DNA of 64,000 nucleotides from assembly GCA_037042915.1 (NCBI GenBank), contig CM073193.1, positions 2,418,001 to 2,482,000 on the forward strand, read 5' to 3'. How positions within the stretch are numbered: the stretch's first letter is position 1; each line of letters begins with the position of its first letter. This document shows, in pieces, positions 9,665 through 22,479 of this stretch. Position numbers and translations under genes: made by a program. Below the pieces are notes generated by a model. That model worked only from the letters and a program-made list of their open reading frames with translations. It was not told where the DNA came from and did no database searches. This DNA comes from Auricularia sp. M13 (Eukaryota; Basidiomycota; Agaricomycetes; Auriculariales; Auriculariaceae).

Positions 9665-12600
9665 TTACGAAGGCAAACGGGTCGGGTCGAGCTTGATAGC
9701 CCACGCTTGCAGTTCTTTCGCATTCGGTGCAGCGAGGGCATGCGAGTTCGAGGGGGTGAATAGAGTGAACATGTGTTTGCGCTGCAACAATATATTGAGT
9801 ACCACGAGGCAGACGCAGATGATTGCACTTACGCCGAACAGGTCATCCATCGTCGGATCGTGCTCGACCTTCGCACCGCTGAGGCTGATGACACCAACCT
9901 CGTCCAGCTCGTTGGAACGGGAGTACATGTGCAGGTAAGGTCTGAAGAAACATCAATGAATGCAGATACCTCGAATGCTGCAGCACTCACCTCCGCAGGA
10001 CAAACCAGCGCTTCTCCCACACGTTTTCAGTCGCATCCAGGAGGATCATGAGATAACCCTTCTTGGTGGCCCCGTCTGTGCGAGGCATGATGCGAGACTG
10101 CCCAACGAGCTTGACGTCCGCAGGTCCCTCCGACCTTGGTAACGTTGTAGGCATGGGATCCGGTGGGGACCCGTCAGTGGGCTCCTGGCGAAGTACAATC
10201 TGGAGTCATTATCAGTCAATGCAGACACCCCAAGCGAGCCTATCCTGCTGACCTCGCCACAATGTCCTACCCGCCGTTGCCAGAGTGCGAGCGCCTTCTT
10301 GAGGGTAGCTTCCGAGTCGCGCCACACATTATCGGCCGGCTGCTTGATGTTCATCGTGCCCAGGATGGCAGTAATGGCACGGACATCCGCTGCCCGACGC
10401 TCAGTAGTCACCAGCTTGACGTAGTCCTCGACGACCGATATGCCACGCGGTCGCCAGCCTACAAGGTTTTCCTCGCCGCGTACATACTTCTCGGCCGTGT
10501 CCAGCCGCCACAGGTCCTTTGGCGAGCGAGTCAATGGGGGCGTCAGCTTCAAGTTGAAGAACCCGCTGGTCTTGGACAGCAGCTTGGAAGAACCCAACAG
10601 AGACAACAGTCGCGACGGCGGGCGTGCGTCTCGCGACTGCATCGTGATGGCAATGTCCATGCTGAAGGGCACGGGCTCGGCGCAGGTTTCCACATCGAGG
10701 TACCAGGACAGCTGCAGCAGCACGCGCTGATTCGCCGCCGTCACCTTGTTGAGCAGAGGCGTGTCGTGCACCGACGAGTCCCACACGGCATCAAGCGTAA
10801 GAGTGCCGGTTCCATCGGGCTTGAACTCGATGACCTGCTCCTTGGCGAACTTGAGCTCGTATAAATCCTTTGAGGTCGACTCGTGCACGCGTCCCTTGGG
10901 ATCCAGCAAGCGAACATGGCCGATCTTTAACCGGGTCACAGCGGTCCAGGGCAGCTGTTTACCGGAATTCGACGTTAAGCTGAGCGATAACCGCCGCTGC
11001 AGACCCTGATGGAGAGTGAAAGACCCAGGGTCCAAGGCGCCCATGGACACGACGGGTACCGGTTGATACTGGCCATCGGCGCCCATCTCGGAGACCTGCA
11101 CCCATGCGACGACGTCGTGGTTTTGCTCCACCACAAAATCGTTTTCCGAGCGACGCATCACGGGAAGGTTGCTCTGCGTCGGCGGCGTAGGCAGAGGCAC
11201 TCCGCGGGACTCGCGCATCTCGTCCCAGCGCTCCATCCGCTCGATGTACACCGGCTTGACATCGCCGAAGAACTCGATGGCGGCGTACCCTTCGCGCATG
11301 TAGTTGGCGACCTTGTTGGAAATCAAGATCGTGAAATTTCGGCGGAACTTGAGATCAGAGAGCGAAGCGCGGTCAAGGTCGACGGCGGTAGAAGCGTAAA
11401 CCTCTTCTGTCTTTACAGAAGGACCGACGAAGGAAGAGAGGCGGGTTTGTATATGGAGCGAGGAGAAGTCGTGGGAAGACAGGCCGCGGACATTGTCGAC
11501 TGTCACGAGGAATGCGAGCTTCGATCCGCTTGGAAGGGTACCAGGCAGTGGTGACGAAGACCGTGTAGAGGATGGAGTAGATACGTTCGCAGCTTTCTGG
11601 GGTAGATTCACCAGCTTGATGTCTACGCGACACGACCCTATCGCCTCCGCAGTGTAGCGACAGAAGATCGGCACGGTAGATGTCGATGAGAGCTTCCTGC
11701 ATATCGGCGCCAGGGAGATTAAAGCGTTGCCGATGAAGGAGTACTCTGGAGCAGGGACGTCAAAGAAGGGCTCCTCGGACGAGAAGTGCTGCGAATAGGT
11801 CGGCCGATCGATAAAGGTGGTCAGGTTGCGCATCCGTTGGACCTGCTGCTGCATTCTGTCCATAGACCAGATGTATATGGCGCCGTGCTCCTTGTCCAGC
11901 ACCTTGACGCCAACCGACGGCTGGGTAGCTGCCGCCAAGACAGGATCGGCCACATCGCCAAACTCGTCAAGGCCGGCGATGCCGTCGAGTGACGACTTGG
12001 GATTTGCCAGGGATCCGCCAGCCGCAACAGTGAAGTTATAGACGACGTCCTTTCTGAGTTCTTTGCTGGAGGCGGGTGAGTAAACACGAGCAGCAGGCTG
12101 GGCAACAGATTACGAACCTCAGCACATTGGCCTCCTTGATCAACACCGCATGCGACAGGACAACCTCCGCCATGGAGAACGCGCGATGCGACCGCCACCG
12201 ATCGAGCGTTTTGCGAATCAGCCTGAGCTCGCGCGCCGAGAAAATGACGGGCTCGAAAGGTACAAAGTCCAGATCGGTCGCCCCTCGTGCGCGCGCGTCG
12301 TACATGCGCTTCATCTGCGCCTGCACCATCTTAAGCTGCTGCTCCATATGCTGCTTCTCGACTTTCAAATCCTCCGCTTCTGTCCCCTCCGAGATCGCCT
12401 GCAGCCGCGACTCGAACTCGAACCGCTGCGCTTCAAGCTGGCCTTGCATGTCCTTGAGCGACTCGCTCATCTCGACGCCGTTGTCCAAACTTGTGTCGTC
12501 CGTGAGGACTTCGCTCGAGAACGGTCGGCCGCCAACCTCGCTCCACATATCGTCCAGCTGGCTCAGGCTGCTCTCCGGTCGGATGGTGCCCGCTTTTGTG

Positions 12601-15520
12601 CTGCCCTGGTCGCGCATGCTCTTGACCTTGGTAATGCGCTCAAAGAGCTTGTTCAAGTCCTCATCCGGGAGGTTGTCCAGTGTCGGATCAAGGCCGTGCA
12701 GTTGGGCAAGGGCCGCCTCGCGCTGGGCGTACGTCCAGTCCACCTCTCCTGCAGCGGACGCCATCGAGACGGGAGAGTCGGGGCGCGTGGCAGGCGAATC
12801 GCGCCCTTCCGTGGCAGCGGCAATGTCTGCGGCAGAGATGCTGACCGACAGGTGCGAGCGGGCGGCACGGTCTCGTTGCTTGCGGACCTCGTCAGGGTTA
12901 TTGAACCGGAAGACGTGGTGGTCGCCTGCGCGACATCAGGGCACAAATCATGTCAAAGCCAGTGTATACGCACCGAGGATGATTCGGTAACCGGAGCGCA
13001 ATCTGCGAGGCTGGAAATTGCTGAGTGAGTAGCCCAACGAACTGAAATACGAAAAAATGAACTAACCTCCCCGCAGGAAGTTGCTTGCCATTGAGGAACT
13101 TTGTGGATGTAAGTCGCGGAGCGGCACATAGCAAGCGAAAACACGCACCGTCACGCTGTTTTCCATCGCGGTCAACGTGACCTTCCCGTCCACGTTCTCA
13201 AAGCAGCAATGCTCTTCGAGGATACTCGAGCCACTGAGGCGGATAGCAGCAGCCTTTTGGCCGTCCAGCCGCCCAACGATGGTCTTTCCCGCCTTGATCT
13301 GGTAAATCAAGCACTCGGACATCAGAGGGTCCTCGTTCAAGTTGACCAAATGCGGCATCTAGAAGAAAGAAAAGCTTGAACAAACTGTAGGATAACGAAA
13401 TGAATTTGGGGAAATGAATTTGGGCGCACCTTCTTGGGCGTGTGCACGCCAACGAGGTTCTTGTCGATGGTGATGCCGAGCTCCTCGAGCGCCTGCTCGC
13501 GCTCCTTGTGCACCTCCTGCGTGCGCTGGAGCTTCTCCTCCCACGTCTCGTTGAGACTTTGCATGAGCTTCTCGCCGCTCTCGAGCTGCTCGATGAGCTC
13601 CGCCTTGGTGATCGTCTTGACCGTCCCGTCCTTCTGCGGGATGGCGACTTTCTGCATCGCGGGCGGCACCTTCGGGTCGTACGTGTCCTCTGCGGTCCCG
13701 CCAGACACGCGAGCTGCGCACACACACATGCAAATACCAGGTCAGCACCATCCATACCATACCAGCGTGTTGTGAAGGGGGGGCATGGTGGGAACGTGGA
13801 AATGGATGCTCACCGCGCAGGAGGTCGAGCTCTTCTTTGAGCTCGCGGATGAGCTTCGCGTTCGGATCTTCGTTGACGACGGCCTTGTTCTTGATCTTCT
13901 TGGCCTGGTCAGCGTACCGCAGCGTACTGAGCGTCTCGTCGTAGTCGGCAGGTGAGATGGCTGCAATCATGGCCGTCTTGGAATTACCGCCAATGCTGTC
14001 CTTGAGCAGCCACGTCAAGACCTACATACTGGTGGTTAATTTTCCGCTGGGTGTATTGAGGCGTGCCGCAACGTACGGAGTCACGATACGGCACGAACTC
14101 CTCGGCCTTCTTCTTGCCCTTGCCGCCGCCGCCTCCAGCGCTGGCAGCAGCGAGGGCAGAGATGACTTTACCAAGCGTCGTGAGCGACTTGTTGATGTTG
14201 GCACCTTCTTTGAGACGCTGGCCAGTCGCGCCAGTCGAGTTTGCACGTTCAGAGCCCGCAAGATCGACGAGACTAGTAGGAATAAGTACTGGGCACCGGA
14301 GCAGCGGTGGATAGTGCATGCATACCTGATACGCGACACTTTCTCGGTATCGAGTCCGGTATCGACATCGTGGCGCTTCATCGTGAGCAACAAAGTAAAG
14401 ACTGCGTGAGACCGTGACGAGCTGCGGAAACGTTTGAGCAGCAATTCCGCACTCGAGCGCAGAGTACATACGTCTCGTTCATGTTTGTAGCGGCCACCGT
14501 CCTGGCCTTGTTCCCCTCGTCCATCAGCGTCATCATATCTTCGTAACTCCCAGCGACAAGTTTCGACAAATCCTCGACGTACGGGCCCAAACTACAATAG
14601 TGGATATCCCATCAGCAGATGCACCACGGACGACCAACGTCACGGGCACGCGCACCTTGGGTGTTCGCGCACTTTGAGGTTGCCCTTGTTCTTCGGGTTG
14701 AGCAGGTCGCGCACTTTCTCGTTGTAAATCTGCGAGCTATCAGTGGAGGATGGAGGATTATGCGGGGCAACGGACCTCTATATACGACACCTCTACAGTA
14801 AAGCTGACATTCGGGTCTGTAGCAGTCTTTTGGCCGAGCCGGACGAAGAGCTCCATGCAAGTGAGCGGGATGATGCCCTTGTCGGCGCCATCTGTGGTGG
14901 TGGAATGAGCTCGGCGGTTGCGACGGGAGGAGACGCGGTTGACGTACATCCCATCATACTGTTCGCACAACCGTGAATACTGCGTTCCAGCGCGCAAGAC
15001 GGGCCAGACGCACCTATAAGACTTTCCAGAGCCTGGGAGCGCGTCGGGTGAGCCAGCCGCGCGAGGTGCTAGGGTCGCCACCGGGACTCACCAGTCTGTC
15101 CATCTACGCGAGATAATGAGCGCCAGTCGTCGCACAGCAGCGGGGCAGAACTCACAAGCAAAGATACAGGCGTTGAAGCCGTTGAATGCGTGGTCGAGCA
15201 GCTCCTTTCCGACGTCGTCGTACAGGGTCTGCTGGGAGCAGTATCTGGGATCATCGCGGTCGCACGCGGACCAGTAGCTCTTGTCGAACGTGAAGGCGAG
15301 CGTCTTGCGCTCCGTCGCGCGCTGCTGGGCAGGCTCGTCGGGCGGCTCGATGATGGTCTGGTTGCCGACCATCCGCACGAGCTCCTTGGCCCCGCGCGCC
15401 AGCTCGCGCGAGTTCAGCGGCCTACAGCGCACGACGACCTGTAGGGCGCGCGGTCAGTCTGGCAGTGGACGCAGCGTGTATGCGCCCGGGACGCGCCTTG
15501 ATGTTGCCGTCGTCGGCCAT
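9665..15520 (-). CDS. Kinesin-3 family motor (Unc104/KIF1-type)
   Basis: A plus-end-directed microtubule motor that carries early endosomes and vesicles in hyphae. Domain order from the N-terminus: motor ([21 protein letters not shown]-loop GQTGSGKS; switch I NMNETSSRSH; switch [24 protein letters not shown]), a neck with coiled coil ([19 protein letters not shown] then Glu-rich helices), an FHA domain ([20 protein letters not shown]), KIF1-type stalk blocks ([26 protein letters not shown]), the central DUF3694-like region (IYIWSMDRM onward) and a C-terminal PH domain ([28 protein letters not shown]). The start is ATG 15518-15520 and the stop TAA 9665-9667; about 1,600 residues. The first intron (15439-15496) has a GC donor. 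The P-loop sits on exons of 12, 19 and 11 nt. No frame break was noticed over the whole length. Confidence 0.95.
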
Positions 15521-15760
15521 GCTGGCTACTAGGTGGTGGTAACGGAAAAGTACAAGATGCGGCTCGTTGCGGCGCTTGCCTTCCCCGAACTGGCACTACA
15601 ACGCGCCCACCACGGGTTGCTCTCTTTGCGTTGGCTCGGAAGCGGTATCCTGCCTGGGCGTTGTTCTGGGCACGGTGTCCGCGTGTGCAGCGTATATTAC
15701 AGTAATATAACCGGGAAAAACTGGGATAAATTACATGCAAAATAGACAGCATGGGAAAGC

Positions 15761-16562
15761 TTAAAGCATATCGAAATCGTCCAACTAAGGGCCTGGTGTG
15801 AGCACGGGCACTGGGACATGTGCGGCGTACCTGGTCGTTGTACTGCATAACCGTCCGTTTCAGCTTGGACGTGTCTACCCATGTCACAAAGTCTTCCATG
15901 TGTCTGCCCAATCAACATGAGCGCGTTTCGCGACAGGAGAACAAAGGATACTGACCGTGTAACGAGATACGCGGGATCCGTGACCGTGTCAGGTCCGACG
16001 CGCACATGTCCCTGCTCGACGAACTTGGTGGCCTGAAGTCTTATTAAGGCTCTGCGTGCGATGCACAGGGTAGAGGCTGCATACCGCACTGACGGTCTCG
16101 CTCATCTTCAGCCGCACCATGACCACCGCCAGCCGTCGTCGACAAAGGCGGCAACGGTGAGCTTGTTTTCGACGTCGGAGAGCTTCGAGTCCGAGTTGAG
16201 AATGCCCATGTCGTACATTTTGGACAGGATCTGGGCCTGCATGCGTATGCGGAAAGGGTCGTCTGCGGGCAGCAGGGTGAGTCGGTGGGCAAAGGACTTG
16301 ATCTGTCCTGCAAGCTTGTTGTATCTGCGACCAGACCATGAGCTCTTCCCGAGTCAATATAGCGAGTCACTGACTTGTGATAGTCATCTCTGTCCTGGAT
16401 GTGATACCGCCTCAGGATTTTTATTTCGCGGACATTAGAGTCCGATTTCCACTAGAGTTAGAGTCAATTTCTGCAAAGAAAAAGAAAAATAAAGAGTCAA
16501 CTTACATTCAGAAAATCGACCTTTTTAAGGAGCTTTTTCTCATGAAACTTGAGCTCGCGCAT
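15761..16562 (-). CDS. IMP3: U3 small nucleolar ribonucleoprotein IMP3
   Basis: A component of the U3 snoRNP/SSU processome that helps U3 pair with pre-18S rRNA in the nucleolus; an S4-type RNA-binding protein. The start is ATG 16560-16562 ([19 protein letters not shown]), followed by an intron directly upstream in the gene's 5' part. Later exons give [20 protein letters not shown], the S4 core ([37 protein letters not shown]), [18 protein letters not shown] and the typical acidic end LDDFDML before TAA 15761-15763. Length is about 185 residues, as in yeast and human IMP3. It lies in tandem behind kinesin's 5' end and head to head with the LIM-binding gene 144 bp away. Confidence 0.95.
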
Positions 16563-16706
16563 GGGGGGTAGCGTCCGGGTGGCAACTGGGAGAAGAAACA
16601 GACTCTGCGCCGGGCTCCGATCCAAATCGCTTCAGGCCTTCGCTCTCGTCAGTCTCCGAGCCGTTGCCGCGACGCCCACCCCGGACATCCCTCACCCGTC
16701 GAGCGC

Positions 16707-19704
16707 ATGTCCCTGCAGCCAGGAGGCTCCACAGCGTTCGGAACCGGTTTATACGACCCCGCCGCCGCCATGGCCATGAACGCCCAGCAGCGGCCCATGC
16801 TAGCCATGAGCGCCGGCCAGCAGATGCTCGCCAACCAGCAGTTCCTCCAGCACAATACCCAGCCCATGCTCATCAATGGCAGCATCCACTCCCAGGCCGC
16901 CCAGAACAACATGTTCAATGTCCAGCAGCAGCAGATCATCCGCCGCCAGCAGGCCATGGCCAACGCCCAGGCTGCTGGCATGCAGCAGCTCATGCAGGTC
17001 CAGCCCATGCCTGGCACTCCCCAGATCAACGGCGGCACCGTGATGACGGTAAGCTTTTATTATGCTAAAACGCTTGCCTTGTCCGTTTATTCACCGCCCG
17101 CTTTAGCAGATGAGGCGCCCGGTGTCGATGATGCAGGGCGCGCAAATGGCCTCCATGCAGGTCCCAGGGATGACCGCTCAGATGGCCAACCAGATGGGCA
17201 GCCAGGCCATGTACCGCACTGGCGTCAACCCCGCGGCGCTCGCCGGCCGCATGCCCCAGCACATGCAGCCCGAGCTCGCCCAGCAGCTCATGATCAACCG
17301 CCAGAGCATGGGCGCCAACATGGGTCTCAGCCCCGCCACCATGCAGCAGCAGCGCTCCGTCTCCGCCCCCCACATGCCCGGCCAGATGCAGGCCCCCATC
17401 GGCGTCCCCCAGGCGATGCCCATGCCGCCGCAGGTCCATAACGGCCATCACCAGCCCGCGCAGTACGCCCAGCAGCACGCCAGCCTCCCCAACGGCATGC
17501 AGGGCGGGCCCCAGAGCCAGCCCCCGCTTAACACCGCGAATGCGCCGCCAACCGTTCCCAGCGCACCACCCGGGCCCCCTGGCCCCGGCGCCATGGTGCG
17601 TCGGACGCCGGATCCGTCCTTCACGACCGCCGCGAACCTCCAGGCGCAGCACCAGCACCTCCAGCAGCAGCAGGCCCAGTACGCCGCCGCCGTCGGCCGC
17701 CCCGGCACGCCGCAGCAGCCGCAGATGTCGCCGGTCCGCCCGCCCACGGTCGCGAACATGCACCCGCACCAGGGCAGCCCGCCGCAGGACCACTTCCCGC
17801 AGCAGCAGCAGCCACAGCATGTGCAGCCCGGCCAGCCAAATCGCGCGCCATCCGTGACGAACGCGCAGGTCTTCCACCATACGCCCGCCCAGGCGCTGTC
17901 CGCGACAAATGGCGGCCCGATGCAGGATGTGCCTCCGCCGGACGCCTTCCCACCCGCCCTCGTGCCCTCGTCGCAACCGCAACCGCACCCGCAACACCCG
18001 CAGGCGCATTACATTATGCAGAACGGCCAGCCCGCCATGCAGCACGACCAGCCCGGCGCGATGCGGCCCGGCCAGCCGCAGCTTGCTCGTCAGCAGCAGG
18101 TCAACATGGTCCCGCCCAATATGGCTCAGATGCAGCGTCAGTACGCGGGCCAGCCCATCTCTCAGGCGTCGTACATGCAGCGCGCGATGTCGATGAAGTG
18201 CGTTCCGTTTAGTGGTTTTACATCGGTCGCAATTCTAACACTGCTTTTTCGTTGAAGTCCTCCCCCACAACCGCAGCCTATTGCTGTTGGCTCCGGTATT
18301 ATGAGACTATTCAACTTCTCGACTGCCATGTCCCGCGAAGGTCCTGAGGTTAGTTGTGCCCAACACCGTAGTGCAGGCGTTTCAGTCGATGACTCTATTT
18401 CAACAGCGCTACAAGCACGAATATTGGACTAGCGCCATCAACTCGTCTTTTGCTGCTGGCGCCGTATTCAAACTCACACTGTGGAAGGACAACATCGCCG
18501 CTGAAGCAAAGCCGTTCGGTTCGTACGGTATGCAAGTCTCACCACAGCCTGCATTTCTGACACCCGAATGAACAGAGCTCGGACTGGCTACTCTTCCTCG
18601 CTTTTTCCTCGTCACCTCGCAGTCAGGTGTCAAGTCGATGACGCTGACGGCCGAGGGCGCCGTTGAACGGCTTGGTCGCGCGCCAAATGGCGCCGCGAAC
18701 ATGACGCTCGACTGTCCGCACGCAACGTGGACGTGCCGATACACCTCCGGCTACACCGTCACGCTGCGCGGCCCCATCTCGGCGAGCATGTCCCTCGCCC
18801 CCACGGACGGCGTGCTCCGCTTTGACTCGGTGACGTTCGAGGCGAAGCACCACGAAAAGCATATTATCGTCGATGCGATTGGCCGCAATGGCTGCACGCC
18901 CAAGGGCGCCACGCCTGCGACGCTGCACTCATCCCCGAGTAACTCGAATACGGCCAAGACTGACGACAGCTTGGAGACAAAGACCGGCCTGACGCCTGAT
19001 GATAGGACGACGATTATCGACCCGTCGCTCCCGCCGGACCCCGTGAATGGATTTGGGGTACCGCAAGCAACGATGAGATGTTTAGAGGTCGGTGGTCGAC
19101 GTCGTTGTTGTAAATGGCTGCTAACTGGCTTTGCAGCTTGCTGAGAGTGTCAATGTGATGGAAGGCCTCATTCAGTACGCTGATGGCATGGACTCGTACA
19201 GTCCGATGGGTATGTTCTCTACGCAGTCAACTCTTTGAACTGTCTTGACCCGGTGTTGCAGAATCGCTTCGCTCGTACGCAGAAAAGATACGAGGCAGTA
19301 ACCGTACGGTATCAGGCGGCCACTCGAACACGTCTCCGCCGCAACCGCACACGGTGCCCGCGACACCGCAGCAACAGCCCACGCCCGCGCCATCCGGCAC
19401 GCATTCGACGCCGCACCTTGCGCATGCTACCACGCAGCATGGTCCGGATGGATCGTCTACCGGCACGAACACGCTGCAGTCGGCGCTCGTCATCCAGACA
19501 AGTCCGCCGCGGCCGCCGCCCGTCGCCGCCCCGCCTCCAGCAGCGAACACGTCGGCACCGCCCCCGCCCGCGGCCGCGGCCGTGCCAGCTCCTGCACCCG
19601 TCGCACCTAGCGGGAAGCGCAAGAATGCGCCAGCAGATGGCATCGCGTCCGAGCCGCCGACGAAGCGCGTCGCGCGAAGAAATTCGCGCCGTGGAGGCGG
19701 CTAG
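16707..19704 (+). CDS. LIM-domain-binding (LDB/SEUSS/PtaB-type) transcriptional co-regulator
   Basis: A nuclear adaptor. Fungal relatives (PtaB, Mfg1) work with Som1/Flo8 in hyphal, adhesion and developmental control. The first half is Met/Gln/Pro-rich (MSLQPGGSTAFGTG onward; many QQ, PGM and MQ steps). The LIM_bind domain follows across several exons: GIMRLFNFSTAMS, then WTSAINSSFAAGAVFKLTLW, LGLATLPRFFLVTSQSGVKS, and a beta-rich stretch with CRYTSGYTVTLRG. Next come FGVPQATMRCLELAESVNVM and MEGLIQYADGMDSYSPMESL, the conserved block of fungal members. The Pro/Ala-rich tail ends in a basic nuclear-localisation-like segment (TKRVARRNSRRGGG) before TAG 19702-19704. At least six introns. Family placement is from motif recognition; the promoter targets are unknown. 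Confidence 0.85.
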
Positions 19705-20458
19705 GCCCGCCGTTCCTGCGCGTCCAGGTTATCATTGTGTGTCCACCGTTTGCTATCGTGCTGCTACTTAGTGCTTGTGTGTGTTGTTGCTGCTCACCCC
19801 CCATCGAAGGCTATTGTTTCCTTTTCCTTTCTCTCTTGTCTCTTTTTGGTTCTTACTGTTGCTTGTTTGACGCCGCTATGTAACATTAGTTTTGCAGCAT
19901 ACTGTAACGCGATTACTACCGCTTTCGATACCGCTTCCTGTCGGCGTTATTTATGTACAAAAGCTCTGTGTGCGATTGGTCAAATAGACTTTCAGCCCGT
20001 TGTGCGATTTGGCTACATCGATTGTTAATATTGCTGAAAGAGATGTAGCGATGTGGGAAACAGAAAGATATGCAGCATGCAAAGAGATATCATGCGGTGA
20101 TGGTGGCAGCAAACGTGCGTGCCGAATTGCCTTCCATCCTGCACCCGCTGTCTCGGAGGACCCGGTCTGAGGCTACCCAAGGGCTGCTCGAATGCGTACG
20201 ACTGCTCCAGAGCGTCTCCTAGGCATCATTTGTGCGCGTGCGCGCTTTTCGAAGGTCATTTGACAGTGGACTTGAAGCTGGGCGCAGCGCTCGTGCGGCA
20301 TGTCGTCTGATCCACTATCAACGTCGCCGAGCCTTCTTCACGAACGTTTGGCATGGACGACGTCATGCGGTATCTGAGGCTCTTGTTGTCCTCTGACCTT
20401 GTTGTCGCGCTCGCCGTCCGGACTTGCGGACTCACACGACCGTCGCAACTGTTACGCC
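19705..20458. other. Intergenic region between LIM-binding and MFS genes
   Basis: Holds the 3' end of the upstream gene (T-rich) and the promoter of the transporter. I see no coding exon, tRNA or repeat in it. Confidence 0.5.
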
Positions 20459-22218
20459 ATGGCCGAAAAGAACCTTACCCGCAATCCCAAGGGCAATTAC
20501 GAGGCTCATGTTCAGAGTATACCTGACGAGGAACAGGCGTACGACGATAAGACCATACCCAGCGACGACTTATCCGTGACGCCTACTGCATTAGACCTTT
20601 TGTCGCTCGAGCACACCGACCCTATCCTCGACGCTAAAATGCGTCTTGTGAACAATGTAACAGAATTTTCCAAACGTTTCGTTCCTAATCTGACGAGGGA
20701 ATGCCCAGGCAATCGATGAGATTGGATTCACGGGTTACCAGTGGAAAATGTTCATCTTGAACGGATTTGGGTACGCCTGCACTCCCTCTATTACGTCTGT
20801 CGAACTAAAACGTAATCCTCAGCTATGCTGTGGACTCTCTCATTCTTCTCATTCAGTCGATCATCTCCGGGCAAGCAGCACTGGAGTTTCATCCAAGTTA
20901 TCCGAGCGCAATGACGATAGCCGCATATTGCGGCATGCTCGTAGGGGCTATGGGCTGGGGATTCAGCGCAGACATCATCGGTCGAAGATTTGCGTTTAAT
21001 TGCTCGCTCTTCGTCTGCTCGATATTCGCTATCATCGCCGGTTCTGCCCCGAACTGGCCCGTGCTTGGTCTGTTCATCGCCCTCAGCTCTTTTGGGGGCG
21101 GTGGCAACCTGGTGCTGGACACCGCAGTCTTTCTCGAGTACCTGCCTAGCCTGAAGCAGTGGATGCTCACGCTCATGGCGGCGTGGTGGGGCATCGGACA
21201 ACTTATCGCAGGCCTCTTCGCGTGGGCATTCCTCCCGAACTTCTCGTGCGCGGACCCGGCGATAGACCCGTCCGCGCCACCCTGCACGCGGTCTAATAAC
21301 ATGGGCTGGCGCTACGTCTGGTTTGCTAGCGGCGCTCTGGTCTTCGTAATGTCCGTGCTCCGCGTGACAGTGATCAACCTACATGAGACGCCCAAGTATC
21401 TTATCGGGAAGGGCGAAGACGCGCAGGTCGTCGAGACGCTGCAGATGATCGCCAAGAAATACAACCGACCGTGCTCGCTGACCCTCGCCGCGCTCGAATC
21501 ATGCGGCAAAACGGACAGCTCGCACGCGAAACGGCGCTTCTCGTTCCTCGAAATCTGGGAGCACATCAAGGGCCTTTGCGCGACGCGGCGTATGGCGCTC
21601 TCGACGGCCCTCATCTGGCTGAGCTGGACGCTCATTGGGCTGGCATACCCGCTGTACAACGTCTTCCTCCCAACATATCTCAAGTCGCGCGGCGCTCTGT
21701 TCGGCGAGACGTCCCAGTACATCCAGTGGCGCAACTACGCGATTATCAACATGTGCGGCATCTTCGGGCCCATCCCCGCGGGCTTCATATGCGCGACGCG
21801 CATCGGGCGGCGCGGGACGATGGTCGTCGGCGCGCTCATTACAATGGTTTTCTTCTTCGCATACACTCAAGTGCGCAACGAGGCGCAGAACCTCGGTTTC
21901 AACTGCGCCGTCAACTTCTCGCTCAACATCTACTACGGCACGCTGTATGCATACACGCCCGAGGTGCTCCCCAGCGCGCACCGCGGCACGGGCAACGGCA
22001 TTGCGATCAGCGGAAACAGGATCATGGGCATCCTGAGCGCGGTGATTGCCACAGTTGCAGACGTACGCTTTCCCGACTCTAGAGCAGACAACTTACTGAC
22101 GTCCGCACCGCAGACGAGCACGCCTGTGCCCATTTACATCTGCGCGGGACTCTACATCGTCATGGCCATCGTCGCAGCCTGCTTCCCGTTCGAACCGTAC
22201 GGGCGACGGAGCTCCTAG
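20459..22218 (+). CDS. Major facilitator superfamily transporter (sugar/SV2-like)
   Basis: A twelve-helix plasma-membrane or vacuolar transporter of about 540 residues. The start is ATG 20459 (MAEKNLTRNPKG); three introns near 20659-20708, 20769-20820 and 22060-22113; stop TAG 22216-22218. Signature features: the first-helix segment IDEIGFTGYQWKMFILNGFG, the loop 2-3 motif GWGFSADIIGRRFAFN (MFS motif A-like G-x-x-x-D-x-x-G-R-R), a long hydrophilic central loop with ETPKYLIGKGE (sugar-porter-like P-E-S/T-P-R-x-L), the mirrored loop RIGRRGT, and YAYTPEVLPSAHRGTGNG, which matches the E-x-x-P-x-x-x-R-G sugar-porter signature. The substrate cannot be assigned from sequence. Confidence 0.88.
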
Positions 22219-22479
22219 ATAAGATTGACTACGATACGAAGCCTGAAATAACATTCCAGGGTAATCAGACACTTTTAGTTCCTCGCTGCGCACGAAGCAA
22301 CGCTCGAAAACGAGATGCAGTGGCTTTGCATTGTCAAATGGAAATGGATCATAAACAGAAAAATGCTAGGCATGATATCAATACTAGTATGCAGTAGGAG
22401 AGGGAGTCTAAAATGCAGTGGGAGCCTAAGACCGTTCATAACAAGATGCCGAGGATCTTCCTCAGACGGACCCGCCGTC

